From Mesorhizobium opportunistum WSM2075 (GTDB taxonomy: Bacteria > Pseudomonadota > Alphaproteobacteria > Rhizobiales > Rhizobiaceae): a stretch of 64,000 bases of DNA. This document shows, in pieces, positions 33,859 to 41,874 of this stretch (the stretch's first letter is position 1; each line of letters begins with the position of its first letter). The DNA lies in contig NC_015675.1 of assembly GCF_000176035.2 (NCBI RefSeq), forward strand, positions 992,001 to 1,056,000, in the 5' to 3' direction. The notes under the pieces are model-generated. The model saw only the letters and a list, made by a program, of their open reading frames with translations, had not been told where the DNA came from and did not search any database. The position numbers and the translations under genes were made by a program.

Positions 33859-34266
33859 CTAAACTCTGTTCTCCTTGGCCAGTTCCATCAGCAGCTCCAT
33901 TGCCTCCTCGGCCCGCTCCGCCGGCACGAACAGGTGATCGTGGTAGAAAGCCGAGACCGGATTGACGCCCATGCCGGCGGTTGCCAGTCGCGTGGTGATG
34001 GCGGCGAGGAAGCCGACTGCTTCCAGCGATGAGTGGATGTTCAGCGTGATCATCCGGCAGCGGAACGAGGCGGCCAGCCCGGCGGCATGGGCCGCCGCCT
34101 CGGGCACGATCAGCGTCGTGCCCTCGCGCTCGCGGAATATCATGAGCGGTTCGAGGCCTTCCGGCTGGGGAATTCCAGGCGCCAGCGTGGCGAAGACATA
34201 AATGCCATCCAGCAATTCCGGCGTCATCGATGCCAGCAATGTCTTCAGATCGGTTTCGCCAGTCAT
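33859..34266 (-). CDS. ACT-domain protein
   Basis: 135 aa from the ATG of MTGETDLKTLLASMTPELL. Family blocks GIYVFATLAPG, FREREGTTLIVPE, CRMITLNIHSSLEAVGFLAA and AGMGVNPVSAFYHDHLFVP match the stand-alone ACT proteins (DUF2241/ACT_7 type) with two ACT-like halves. ACT domains bind amino acids; its partner and ligand are unknown. Its placement near asd and an amino-acid leader is suggestive but unproven. Confidence 0.85.
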   Translation of the reverse strand: MTGETDLKTLLASMTPELLDGIYVFATLAPGIPQPEGLEPLMIFREREGTTLIVPEAAAHAAGLAASFRCRMITLNIHSSLEAVGFLAAITTRLATAGMGVNPVSAFYHDHLFVPAERAEEAMELLMELAKENRV

Positions 34267-34573
34267 TTGTTCCTCACCGGATGCATCCATAGCCGCGAGC
34301 GATGAATGCCGATAGTCGCGATGTGAAGCTGGAGGGACAGCACCCCGGATGTCGCTTCCGCTTTCGCCAATAGCCAATTTCGTTGATCGGCGGGGATTTT
34401 GGGGTCGGCCTCGCCAATCTGAAGCGCGAAACCGACGCATGACCGGCACGGCACGCTACCGCTTGTCGAGCCGGCGGCATCGCGATCTTTGTTCTCCTCG
34501 GGATCAAATTAGCCGTCTGAGAGTTAAGAACCAGGCGGCGAGACGGCGATCCGCGTGTGAGAGGAACGAAAAG
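34267..34573. other. 307-bp gap without a supported gene
   Basis: Between the divergent ACT and lipoprotein genes. A short degenerate family D fragment (GGGACAGCACCCCGG near 34333) is visible; the rest shows no ORF, clear promoter or structure that I can support. GAGAGGAACGAAAAG at 34560-34573 is the ribosome site region of the lipoprotein gene. Confidence 0.5.
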
Positions 34574-34837
34574 ATGACGAAAATCTTGACCATTCTGGTG
34601 TTGGCGACGGCGCTCGGCGCATGTTCGCAGACGGAAAAAGGCGCTGCCGTGGGTGGCCTTGGCGGTGCCGCGGTCGGTGCCGCGGTTGCGGGCGATCCGG
34701 TGCAGGGCGCGGTTGTCGGGGGCGCTGTCGGTGCCGTGGCCGGCGCGCTGATCGGCCATGCCAGCGAAAGCGGCAAGTGCCGATACCGCGACCGCTATGG
34801 TCGGGTCTATGTCGACCGCTGTCCGAGCGGCTATTGA
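34574..34837 (+). CDS. Glycine-zipper lipoprotein
   Basis: 87 aa. Signal peptide with lipobox ALGAC (MTKILTILVLATALGAC), so the mature protein starts at Cys17 and is lipid-anchored. Residues ~24-62 are a glycine zipper: GGLGGAAVGAAVAG and GAVVGGAVGAVAGALIG, like the YMGG/Rick_17kDa and OsmB-type envelope proteins. The end CRYRDRYGRVYVDRCPSG has two cysteines. Likely outer-membrane-associated stress or envelope-structure protein. Followed 20 bases later by a strong terminator. Confidence 0.88.
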   Translation: MTKILTILVLATALGACSQTEKGAAVGGLGGAAVGAAVAGDPVQGAVVGGAVGAVAGALIGHASESGKCRYRDRYGRVYVDRCPSGY

Positions 34838-34856
34838 TTGCCTCCGGGCTGAGATC

Positions 34857-34884
34857 AAAACGGCGGGCCCGGGCCCGCCGTTTT
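34857..34884 (+). terminator. Rho-independent terminator of the lipoprotein gene
   Basis: AAAA, CGGCGGGCCC/GGGCCCGCCG as a perfect ten-pair stem, then TTTT. The symmetrical A and T tracts make it usable from both strands. Confidence 0.88.
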
Positions 34885-34902
34885 CATAAGATGGATAAAT
34901 CA

Positions 34903-34995
34903 GAGCAATTCCAGGAAAAGTGTGAGACGGTTTTTCCGGGAAAAGCGCATAGCGCTTTCCCTTGGGAATTGCGTCAGAACAAAGAGTCAGAGCAG
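34903..34995. repeat. RIME-like element with altered centre
   Basis: GAGCAATTCCAGGAAAAGTG at the left; GGAATTGCGTCAGAACAAAG then AGTCAGAGCAG at the right. The centre CGGGAAAAGCGCATAGCGCT differs from the 21942 copy and matches the centre of 59916-59997, defining a subtype. The last bases encode the C-terminus and stop of the adjacent hydrolase. Confidence 0.78.
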
Positions 34996-35841
34996 TTTTC
35001 GGATGTATTCCCAGGCTTCCCGGCCGAGATCCGCATCGGCGCGATCGTTGCCGCCATGCGCGTGGGATATCGAACGTGAGGTGGTTTCCCCCGGCAAGAG
35101 GATGCGGTGGCCAGCGTCGGGCGCTGAAACCAGGCGTGTGGCCTTTCCGGCATCTTTTCGGCGCTGAACGATCGCTTCGGCGAAATCCAGCGATGGCCAC
35201 AGCGCGTCGTCGCCGCCCGCGACCAGCACGATCTCGGCCGGGATTGCCTCGACCGGAATGGCGGCCCTGGCCGCTTCCTCCCAGAAATTTGTCAGGCAGT
35301 GCTTGAAGAGTTCTCGGTAGGACACCAGGCCGTCGACATGGCTTGCGTTCCAGTTCGGGTCGGTTGGAACGAACGGCAATGGAAGCCCCTCCAGGGTCCA
35401 CGACGATCGTTCAGGCCAGGCGATGCCGTCGCGGCCCGGCCCGATGTTTCCCCAAACCACCGATGTCGGGCTGATCGCCACCACGGCATCGATGCGCGGG
35501 TCATGGGCCGCCGCGAGCAAGGATGCTTCGGCACCCTTGGACGTGCCGACATAGACGATGCGCCGGCATCCCAGTCCGGCGAGATGGTCGGTTGCGGCGA
35601 AAAACGTCTCGAGAGGGACCTCGCAGATGCCGGGAACCTGGCCTTCGCCGCCAAACCAGCGGAGAGCGAGCGCCGACGCCCCTTGCCTGGCAAACAGCCG
35701 CGCGCGAGCGACGTCGACGCGGCCGCTGGATCCGCTCAAGACAACGACGCCCGTCGTGGCGCCGGTGCATCGCAACAGCTTTCCGGCAACGCCACCGGAC
35801 AGGATGTCTTCCGTGATTGCCCGTTCGCCCATCCGCTCCAT
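34987..35841 (-). CDS. Alpha/beta hydrolase, BAAT/acyl-CoA thioesterase type
   Basis: 284 aa. GVVVLSGSSGRVDVARARL (oxyanion region), nucleophile elbow VYVGTSKGAEASLLAA (G-x-S-x-G with Ser), acidic residue in VLVAGGDDALWPS and the histidine in APDAGHRILLP. The GTSKGAE elbow is characteristic of the C-terminal domain of bile acid-CoA:amino acid N-acyltransferase and acyl-CoA thioesterases; bacterial members act on unknown acyl esters. Cytoplasmic. Its final codons lie in a RIME-like repeat. Confidence 0.82.
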   Translation of the reverse strand: MERMGERAITEDILSGGVAGKLLRCTGATTGVVVLSGSSGRVDVARARLFARQGASALALRWFGGEGQVPGICEVPLETFFAATDHLAGLGCRRIVYVGTSKGAEASLLAAAHDPRIDAVVAISPTSVVWGNIGPGRDGIAWPERSSWTLEGLPLPFVPTDPNWNASHVDGLVSYRELFKHCLTNFWEEAARAAIPVEAIPAEIVLVAGGDDALWPSLDFAEAIVQRRKDAGKATRLVSAPDAGHRILLPGETTSRSISHAHGGNDRADADLGREAWEYIRKLL

Positions 35842-35847
35842 CGGCCT

Positions 35848-35950
35848 AAAGCGTGTCGCGTCGAGACGGATTCATGCGACGCGCTTCAGGTCCTTGTTTT
35901 ATGCATGTCGACCCGCCAAAACCGAGATCACTTTTGGGCGACATGCATTG
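35848..35950. repeat. Two-hairpin intergenic repeat, gcatgtcg type
   Basis: First hairpin AAGCGTGTCGCGTC / GACGCGCTT-like arms; second ATGCATGTCG with CGACATGCAT around ACCGAGATCACTTTTGGG. A half copy of the second hairpin is at 50588-50637. Architecturally parallel to the RIME-like elements but a different sequence family. Confidence 0.7.
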
Positions 35951-35977
35951 GATGCCACCGTAGCATTGCCGGATAAT

Positions 35978-36007
35978 AGCAAAACGGCGGGCACAGGCCC
36001 GCCGTTT
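35978..36007 (-). terminator. Rho-independent terminator after rpsP
   Basis: On the minus strand AAACGGCGGG, six-base loop, CCCGCCGTTTT. It ends the ffh-chorismate mutase-rpsP transcript 24 bases after the rpsP stop. Its stem CGGCGGG resembles the lipoprotein terminator. Confidence 0.87.
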
Positions 36008-36030
36008 CGTCGATGCGATGAAGCAATATT

Positions 36031-36432
36031 TTACTCGGCGGTGGCGGCTTCCGCCTCGGCCGGAGCGGCGGCAGCAGCCGCAACGGCGGCCGCGGCGTCT
36101 TCCTGCGCCTTCTTCAGCAGGGCGGCGCGCTCCTGCGCCTTCTTGCCCGGCTCGGCCTTCTTCGGGTTGGAGCGGGCGTCGCGCTTGGCAAGGCCGGCCT
36201 CGTCGAGGAAGCGCAGCACGCGGTCCGTCGGCTGGGCGCCATGCGACAGCCAATGCTTGACACGGTCGGCGTCGACCTTGACGCGCTCGCCGTCCTTGGG
36301 CAGCAGCGGGTTCCACGAGCCGAGCGACTCGATGAACCGGCCGTCGCGCGGCGAACGGGCGTCGGCGACGACAACGTGGTAGTAAGGACGCTTCTTCGAA
36401 CCCGCACGGGCCAGTCTGATCTTCAGTGCCAT
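36031..36432 (-). CDS. rpsP: 30S ribosomal protein S16
   Basis: 133 aa. [40 protein letters not shown] and the following [19 protein letters not shown] are the conserved S16 core (residues 1-80) that stabilises the 30S body. The remaining ~50 residues are a Lys/Ala-rich extension ending in an alanine run ([18 protein letters not shown]), longer than in enterobacteria but common in rhizobia. A terminator follows immediately, so rimM and trmD, usually the next genes, are not adjacent here. Confidence 0.96.
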   Translation of the reverse strand: MALKIRLARAGSKKRPYYHVVVADARSPRDGRFIESLGSWNPLLPKDGERVKVDADRVKHWLSHGAQPTDRVLRFLDEAGLAKRDARSNPKKAEPGKKAQERAALLKKAQEDAAAAVAAAAAAPAEAEAATAE

Positions 36433-36499
36433 TTCTTTTCTCCTAAAAGCTCTGATTTCGTTTGATTGGATTTCGACTGAGATTTCTCAGCCGGTTTCG

Positions 36500-36841
36500 T
36501 CACGCCGTTGGCAGCGGATTTTTTGTCCCGCCGCTGCTCGAAGCGGCGATCTGTTCGTGGTGTCGGATCACTTCGCGGACGACGAAGTTGAGGAATTTCT
36601 CCGCGAAATCGGGGTCGAGATGTGCGTCATGCGCCAGCTGGCGAAGACGGGCTATCTGCTGCTGCTCGCGCGCCGGGTCGGCCGGCGGCAAGCCATGCTC
36701 GGCCTTCAGCACGCCGACCGCCTTGGTGCAGCGGAAGCGCTCGGCCAGCATGTGGATGAGGGCGGCATCGATGTTGTCGATCGAGGCGCGGTAGCCGGCC
36801 AGGATGGTGCGTGCGTCGGCCATGTCCTTGTCTTCGTTCAT
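36500..36841 (-). CDS. Chorismate mutase (AroQ class)
   Basis: 113 aa from ATG 36841 (MNEDKDMADARTILAGYR); a GTG 12 bases earlier overlaps the ffh stop and is possible. All-helical AroQ fold: YRASIDNIDAALIHMLAERF (first helix with catalytic Arg), RCTKAVGVLKAEHGLPPADP, REQQQIARL. It converts chorismate to prephenate for phenylalanine and tyrosine. Nested between ffh and rpsP, a conserved arrangement in rhizobia, and thus co-expressed with translation genes. Confidence 0.92.
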   Translation of the reverse strand: MNEDKDMADARTILAGYRASIDNIDAALIHMLAERFRCTKAVGVLKAEHGLPPADPAREQQQIARLRQLAHDAHLDPDFAEKFLNFVVREVIRHHEQIAASSSGGTKNPLPTA

Positions 36842-36849
36842 CCGTATTC

Positions 36850-38457
36850 TCACTTCTTCTTGCCAAGGCCGGGCAGTCCGCCGCCACCCAGGCCGGGAAG
36901 CCCCGGAAGTTTCGTGCCGCCGGGCAGGCCGGGCAGGCCGGGCAGGCCGGGCAGGCCACTACCGCCAGGAAGACCCTTCATACCGCCAAGGCCCGCGGCC
37001 TGCGCCTGCTTCTGCAAGGCTTCGAGCTGCTTGGGATCCATCTTGGACAGGTCAGGCATCCCGCCCATACCTCCCATGCCACCAGGCATCATGCTGCCGA
37101 GGCCCATCTTGGAGGCAAGGCCGCCCATCATGCCGCGCATCAGGCCGCCGCCTTTGCCCTTGCCGCCCATCGCCTTCATCATGTCGGCCATGCCGCGATG
37201 CATCTTCAGGAGCTTGTTGATCTCGGCCGCGTCGGTGCCGGAGCCGGCGGCGATGCGCTTCTTGCGCGAGTGCTTGAGCATATCGGGATTGGCGCGCTCG
37301 GCCTTGGTCATCGAGGAGATGATGGCGAGCTGGCGGCCGAACATCTTGTCGTCGAGACCGGCGGCGGCCATCTGGTCCTTCATCTTGCCCATGCCCGGCA
37401 TCATGCCCATGATGCCGCCCATGCCACCCATCTTCGACATCTGCTGAAGCTGCTGGGCGAGGTCGTTCAGGTCGAACTTGCCCGACTGCATCTTCTTGGC
37501 CATCGCCGCCGCCTGCTCGGCGTCGATGTTCTCGGCGGCCTTCTCGACCAGGCTGACGATGTCGCCCATGCCGAGGATACGGTCGGCGATGCGCTTGGGG
37601 TGGAATTCCTCCAGCCCGTCCATCTTTTCGCCGGTGCCGATCAGCTTGATCGGCTTGCCGGTGACGGCGCGCATCGAAAGTGCGGCGCCGCCGCGGCCGT
37701 CGCCGTCCATGCGGGTCAGCACAAGGCCGGTGATGCCGACGCGTTCGTCGAAGCTTTTCGCCAGGTTGACGGCGTCCTGGCCGGTCAGCGAATCCGCGAC
37801 CAGCAGAATCTCGTGCGGGCTCGACACCTTCTTGATGTCGGCCATCTCGACCATCAACGGCTCGTCGATATGGGTGCGGCCGGCAGTGTCGAGGATGACG
37901 ACGTCATGGCCGCCGAGCTTGGCCGCCTGGACGGCGCGCTTGGCGATGTCGACCGGGTTCTGGCCGGCAATGACCGGCAGCGTCGCCACCTTGACCTGCT
38001 CGCCGAGCTGGCGCAGCTGCTCTTGCGCGGCGGGCCGCCGCGTGTCGAGCGAGGCCATCAGGACTTTCTTGTTCTGGCGCTCGGTCAGGCGCTTGGCGAT
38101 CTTGGCCGAAGTGGTCGTCTTGCCGGAGCCCTGCAGGCCGACCATCATGACGACGACGGGCGCCGGCGCATTGAGGTCGATGGCCACGCCTTCGGCGCCC
38201 AGCATGTCGACCAGCTCGTCATGGACGATCTTGACGACCATTTGGCCGGGCTTGATCGACTTCAGCACGGCGGCGCCGACGGCCTTATCGCGCACCTTGT
38301 CGGTGAAGGCGCGCACCACTTCGAGCGCCACGTCGGCCTCGAGCAGCGCACGGCGCACCTCGCGCAGCGCCGCCGAGACATCAGCCTCCGACAGCGCGCC
38401 GCGGCCGGTCAGGCCGTTCAGGATGGAGCCAAGACGCTCCTGCAGGGACTCAAACAT
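36850..38457 (-). CDS. ffh: Signal recognition particle protein Ffh
   Basis: 535 aa. N and G domains: LRRALLEADVALEVVRAF, P-loop VGLQGSGKTTTSAKIAKRL, DTAGRTHIDE, LTRMDGDGRGGAAL and the TGEKMDGLEEFHPKR closing loop. The M domain (~300-440) is methionine-rich (GGMGGIMGMMPGMGKMKDQM) and binds 4.5S RNA and signal sequences. The tail after residue ~490 is an unusual collagen-like run of GLP repeats (LPGLPGLPGLPGG) ending KKK, longer than in E. coli. Start overlaps an upstream ORF that repeats its first eight residues. Co-transcribed with chorismate mutase and rpsP. Confidence 0.97.
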   Translation of the reverse strand: MFESLQERLGSILNGLTGRGALSEADVSAALREVRRALLEADVALEVVRAFTDKVRDKAVGAAVLKSIKPGQMVVKIVHDELVDMLGAEGVAIDLNAPAPVVVMMVGLQGSGKTTTSAKIAKRLTERQNKKVLMASLDTRRPAAQEQLRQLGEQVKVATLPVIAGQNPVDIAKRAVQAAKLGGHDVVILDTAGRTHIDEPLMVEMADIKKVSSPHEILLVADSLTGQDAVNLAKSFDERVGITGLVLTRMDGDGRGGAALSMRAVTGKPIKLIGTGEKMDGLEEFHPKRIADRILGMGDIVSLVEKAAENIDAEQAAAMAKKMQSGKFDLNDLAQQLQQMSKMGGMGGIMGMMPGMGKMKDQMAAAGLDDKMFGRQLAIISSMTKAERANPDMLKHSRKKRIAAGSGTDAAEINKLLKMHRGMADMMKAMGGKGKGGGLMRGMMGGLASKMGLGSMMPGGMGGMGGMPDLSKMDPKQLEALQKQAQAAGLGGMKGLPGGSGLPGLPGLPGLPGGTKLPGLPGLGGGGLPGLGKKK

Positions 38458-38557
38458 TGGTCAACTCGCCGCGCGAGAGCGCCTTGGATTCATAGCAATC
38501 CCTGTCGGGCCGATGGCCCTCCACGCCTCTTGTGCGCTCCTGTAGCGATTCAAACAT
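38450..38557 (-). CDS. Upstream ORF repeating the first eight residues of Ffh
   Basis: 35-codon ORF starting MFESLQERTRGVEGH and ending GELTNV, whose TGA overlaps the ffh ATG (ATGTTTGA). Its first eight codons encode MFESLQER exactly as ffh does, with four differences, all at third positions (GAA/GAG, TCG/TCC, CTA/CTG, CGC/CGT). It has a better ribosome site (GAAGGA) than ffh itself. Either a leader peptide coupling translation, or a duplicated gene start split by a ~100-bp insertion. Confidence 0.45.
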   Translation of the reverse strand: MFESLQERTRGVEGHRPDRDCYESKALSRGELTNV

Positions 38558-38835
38558 CGATCGTCCTTCAATCTCGGTTCGGGTTCGATCCGAGAGGTAA
38601 TGCGTTCGCGCCAACTGTCCAAGCAAAAGCAAAGCCCAAAACCAAAAAGCACCCGGGGGCGCTCAGCGCTGCCGGATGTTGGCCTCCAGGATCGGTTTAC
38701 AGCACTTGGCCTCAAAGAGGCTTCGGCGTCCTGGTCGGCTTGCTCGGAGGAATACTCGTCGCGGAATTCGAGGCGTGTAGACAGGAAATCGGCCGAAGAG
38801 TCAAGACAAGGGCTACAATTGCGTCAGGTCCGCGC

Positions 38836-38892
38836 TGCCCCTCATCCGCCTGCCGACACCTTCTCCCCGTATAGAGGCGGGGAGAAGGGAGC
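38836..38892. repeat. Partial family C palindrome
   Basis: GCCCCTCATCCGCCTGCCG then ACACCTTCTCCCCGTATAG and CGGGGAGAAGG; only one arm set of the larger family C element. The remaining 38558-38835 region upstream of the ffh leader, about 280 bp, shows no gene or clear structure. Confidence 0.6.
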
Positions 38893-38928
38893 AGTCGCAG
38901 CGGCCGCTTCGGCGACCGCTGGTCTTTA

Positions 38929-39531
38929 TCAGCGCACCACGTACATGATGCGCCGCGTCTGCGGATCGACCAGCGTCGGCTGGCCGTTCACATAGACATA
39001 GCGGTAGTTATAGTCCGGGATTTCGCGCAGTTCGACGGTGTCGGGCAGCGTTGCGCCGGTCACCACCTCGCCTTCGAGATAGACGGGGTCGAGACGGTGC
39101 GTACTGACATAGGTCCTGACTTCGGCTGGTGGTCGCGGGATGGCATCGACCGGCTCGCCGGCGACGATCGCTCCGGTATAATCGGTCGAGTAGTCGCCGA
39201 TGTCTTCCGGCGGCGAGACGACGGCGACGCTGGAGCCGTGCGGGCGCTGCGTCAGCACCACCCGGCTGCCGCCGAAATCGGCCGTGACATAGTCGGAATA
39301 GACCCAGCCCTGGCCGCCGGCTTCGGCGATGGTGCACCATTTGCTGTTCTCGATGCAGCCATTGAGCGTTGCCGACTGGCCGGCGGCGAGCACGCCGATG
39401 ACCGGATATTGCGGGCCGGGGCCGGCGCGAACGTTGAGATCGGTGACCGCCGAGACGGCGGTATCGGCAAGCGCTGAACCCGACATCACGGTCAGCATAC
39501 CGGCGACTGCGGGAAACAATACGGATTTCAT
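38929..39531 (-). CDS. Exported SH3-domain protein with DUF1236 tail
   Basis: 200 aa. Signal peptide MKSVLFPAVAGMLTVMSGSA then LADT. Residues ~24-85 are a bacterial SH3 domain (TDLNVRAGPGPQYPVIGVLA, SKWCTIAEAGGQGWVYSDYV), with one cysteine pair CIENSKWC. The C-terminal part (RTYVSTHRLDPVYLEGEVV, RYVYVNGQPTLVDPQTRRIM) is DUF1236, a rhizobial module. Such proteins are thought to bind peptidoglycan or envelope partners; the precise role is unknown. Monocistronic. Confidence 0.87.
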   Translation of the reverse strand: MKSVLFPAVAGMLTVMSGSALADTAVSAVTDLNVRAGPGPQYPVIGVLAAGQSATLNGCIENSKWCTIAEAGGQGWVYSDYVTADFGGSRVVLTQRPHGSSVAVVSPPEDIGDYSTDYTGAIVAGEPVDAIPRPPAEVRTYVSTHRLDPVYLEGEVVTGATLPDTVELREIPDYNYRYVYVNGQPTLVDPQTRRIMYVVR

Positions 39532-39594
39532 GGTTTCTCTCCGTTTTCATGGTCCCTCGGCGGTGAAAACGGGGCAGCGGCGCATGCGTTCCGG

Positions 39595-40692
39595 CTAAAG
39601 CGCTTGCGCCAACTCACGATTTGTTCCCGGTTCTTTCGGCAAGCCGGTCAAAAGGTCGTGAACCAGGGCCAGTTTCCGCGCCGTGGCGTCCGAAATGACG
39701 AAGGGGTAGAGATCGGGCAGGCCCATGCAGCGGTTGATCGAATTGGAGGCTTCCGACAGCACCAGCCAGCGGGCAAGGATCTTGTCGAAGGGCTCGGGCG
39801 TGTTTGCGGGTTCCGAAGGTGCTGCCTGCAGTCCGCCGCCGGTGTCGCCTTGCGGCAGGTCGTTGGCCTCCACCGTCTCCAGCCGGCCGAGCGGGAAGTT
39901 CAGCGCATGAACCATCTCCAGCGTGTCGGTGATGTGCAGATGGTGGGCCCAGGTTTCGGCCCAGTCCTCCCACGGATGCGAGGTGGCGTAGGCCGAGATG
40001 TGGTCTTGTTGCCAGTCGGGAGGCGCGCCGTTGGCATAGTAGGTCTTCAGCGCCTGTTCGTAGTCGGCGCGTTCATCGCCGAACAGGGCGCGGAAGGCTT
40101 CCAGCCTTTGCGGATCGTCACGGATCAGGCGGTCCCAGTAATAATGGCCGAGCTCATGGCGGAAATGGCCGAGCAGCGTGCGATAATTCTCACCCATCTC
40201 GACGCGGCGCTTCTCGCGCTCGGCGGAATCGGCTTCCGCGACATTGAGCGTGATCAGGCCATTGTCGTGGCCGGTGAGGATGCGTTCGCCGCCCGGGCCG
40301 CCGCCGATCGGATCGGCGAGGAAGTCGAAGGCGAGGCCGATCTCGTCGGTGGGGGCCTGCTTGGGCGCGACCGGCAGGCCGAAGGCGAGCAGCGAATAGA
40401 TGGCGCGCTTCTTGGCCGCCTCGACCCGGATCCAGCGGCGGCGATTGCCGCCGACCGAAAGATCGGGGATCAGCTGGTTCAGCACGCAGGCACGGCAAAA
40501 AGCCTGTCCGGGTTCGGTCATCCAGTTGCAGGCGCACTCGTCGGCGTTGGTGCACTGGAAGGCGCCGTCGGCGCCCGACAGGGCAAAGCGGGAATGGCCG
40601 GGATCATAGAGCACGAGACTTCCGCAATTCAGGCACTGGGCGTTCTCGAAGTAGAGACGGTGGCCGCAATGCGGGCAGTCGAAGAGTTTCAT
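39595..40692 (-). CDS. Zinc-ribbon putative metallopeptidase (DUF2248 family)
   Basis: 365 aa from the ATG of MKLFDCPHCGHRLYFE; upstream in-frame codons give no family sequence. An N-terminal zinc ribbon CPHCG ... CLNCG and a second cysteine set (CTNADECACNW, CRACVLNQLIPDL) precede the core. The zinc-protease-like site is FRHELGHYYWDRLI (HExxH with downstream Asp/Glu region HPWEDWAETWAHHLHITDTL). Cytoplasmic. The family is widespread in proteobacteria and its substrate is unknown. Confidence 0.88.
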   Translation of the reverse strand: MKLFDCPHCGHRLYFENAQCLNCGSLVLYDPGHSRFALSGADGAFQCTNADECACNWMTEPGQAFCRACVLNQLIPDLSVGGNRRRWIRVEAAKKRAIYSLLAFGLPVAPKQAPTDEIGLAFDFLADPIGGGPGGERILTGHDNGLITLNVAEADSAEREKRRVEMGENYRTLLGHFRHELGHYYWDRLIRDDPQRLEAFRALFGDERADYEQALKTYYANGAPPDWQQDHISAYATSHPWEDWAETWAHHLHITDTLEMVHALNFPLGRLETVEANDLPQGDTGGGLQAAPSEPANTPEPFDKILARWLVLSEASNSINRCMGLPDLYPFVISDATARKLALVHDLLTGLPKEPGTNRELAQAL

Positions 40693-40873
40693 GTCGGTCT
40701 CAACCGTCAAATCTGGGGGAAGGACGTCGTTCAAACGCCGATCATCAGGCGTCGTTCCCGACCGTGACACCATTCAGCAACATGGTGGAAGGATCGGCGA
40801 GGTTTCGGCCGCACCCGCCACAATAATCACTTGATCGTAGGCAGATTTCACGGCATTCGCCAGCATTGCGGTA

Positions 40874-40942
40874 GAGACAGTGACAAGAGCACGTCCGAGA
40901 CGCGACAAAGAGCGCGTCTGAGACAGTGACAAGAGCGCGTTT
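40874..40942. repeat. Three direct 23-bp repeats upstream of the transglycosylase
   Basis: Units start at 40874, 40897 and 40920: GAGACAGTGACAAGAGC, GAGACGCGACAAAGAGC and GAGACAGTGACAAGAGC, each continuing ACGTCC, GCGTCT or GCGTTT. The 23-bp period is close to two helical turns, as in iteron-like regulator sites. About 50 bases before the gene start. Confidence 0.75.
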
Positions 40943-40990
40943 CGCTGGCAAATTCGCGCGGGACGTGAATCAGGCAACCAGGAGAACAAC

Positions 40991-41788
40991 ATGGCATTTC
41001 TTGCCAAGGGTAGGATTTTAGCGGCCACTGTAGTGGCGGTACTTGCGCTGGCAACGGGCGTGCAGGCAGGGCCCAGCTGCGGCAAGACCGGTGCCGGGTT
41101 CGAGGCCTGGAAACAGGATTTTGCCGCGGACGCCAAGGCCGAAGGTGTCGGCTCGAGGGGTCTGGCCGCCCTGGCCGGCGCCACTTACGCAACAAGGACG
41201 ATCTCCGCCGACCGTGCAATCCACAAGGCTTTCAGCGGCTCGGTGGAAGCCTTCATGAAGCGCCGTGGCGGGTCCGCGATCATTTCCAAGGGTCGTGCGC
41301 TGAAGAAGTCGAACGCCGCGCTGTTCAACCAGATCGAACGGAACTACGGCGTCTCGCCGGGCGTATTGCTCGCCATCTGGGGTATGGAAACCGGCTTCGG
41401 TGCCTCCATGGGCAACCAGAACACGGTCTCCGCCATTTTGACGCTGGCCTATGATTGCCGCCGCCCGGACTATTTCCACCCGCATGCCATTGCGGCCTTG
41501 AAGCTGGTCGATCGCGGAGCGCTGAGCGCCTCGTCGGTCGGCGCCATGCATGGCGAGGTCGGCCACACGCAGTTCCTGCCCGGAAATGTCCTGAAGTATG
41601 CGGTCGGCAGCGGAAACCTGCGCGACAAGGCGACGGCGCTCGCTTCCACCGCCAACTTCCTCAAAGGCCACGGCTGGCGCGCCGGCGCGAGCGCAAACGC
41701 GAATATGGGCGCGATTGCCGGCTGGAATTCCGCGAGCGTCTATCAACAGGCCATCGCCCAAATCGCCACGGCGATCGACGCCGACTGA
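40991..41788 (+). CDS. Lytic murein transglycosylase, MltB/SLT_2 family
   Basis: 265 aa with signal peptide (ILAATVVAVLALATGVQAG). Core: FEAWKQDFAADAKAEGVGSR, KALKKSN region, catalytic Glu133 in VLLAIWGMETGFGASMGNQN, TLAYDCRRPDYF and GAMHGEVGHTQFLPGNVLKY. It cleaves peptidoglycan glycan strands forming 1,6-anhydro ends, in the periplasm. Shorter than E. coli MltB; it lacks a C-terminal peptidoglycan-binding domain. A terminator follows. The 23-bp repeats upstream may regulate it. Confidence 0.92.
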   Translation: MAFLAKGRILAATVVAVLALATGVQAGPSCGKTGAGFEAWKQDFAADAKAEGVGSRGLAALAGATYATRTISADRAIHKAFSGSVEAFMKRRGGSAIISKGRALKKSNAALFNQIERNYGVSPGVLLAIWGMETGFGASMGNQNTVSAILTLAYDCRRPDYFHPHAIAALKLVDRGALSASSVGAMHGEVGHTQFLPGNVLKYAVGSGNLRDKATALASTANFLKGHGWRAGASANANMGAIAGWNSASVYQQAIAQIATAIDAD

Positions 41789-41809
41789 TAGAAATCTCTA
41801 TTCGACAAG

Positions 41810-41834
41810 AGCCCGGCCACGCGCCGGGCTTTTT
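41810..41834 (+). terminator. Terminator of the transglycosylase gene
   Basis: AGCCCGGC, five-base loop, GCCGGGCT, TTTT; eight perfect pairs. Confidence 0.88.
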
Positions 41835-41874
41835 GATGACGGGAGCGGCAAACACGGCTTCAGCGTCTGGGTGG

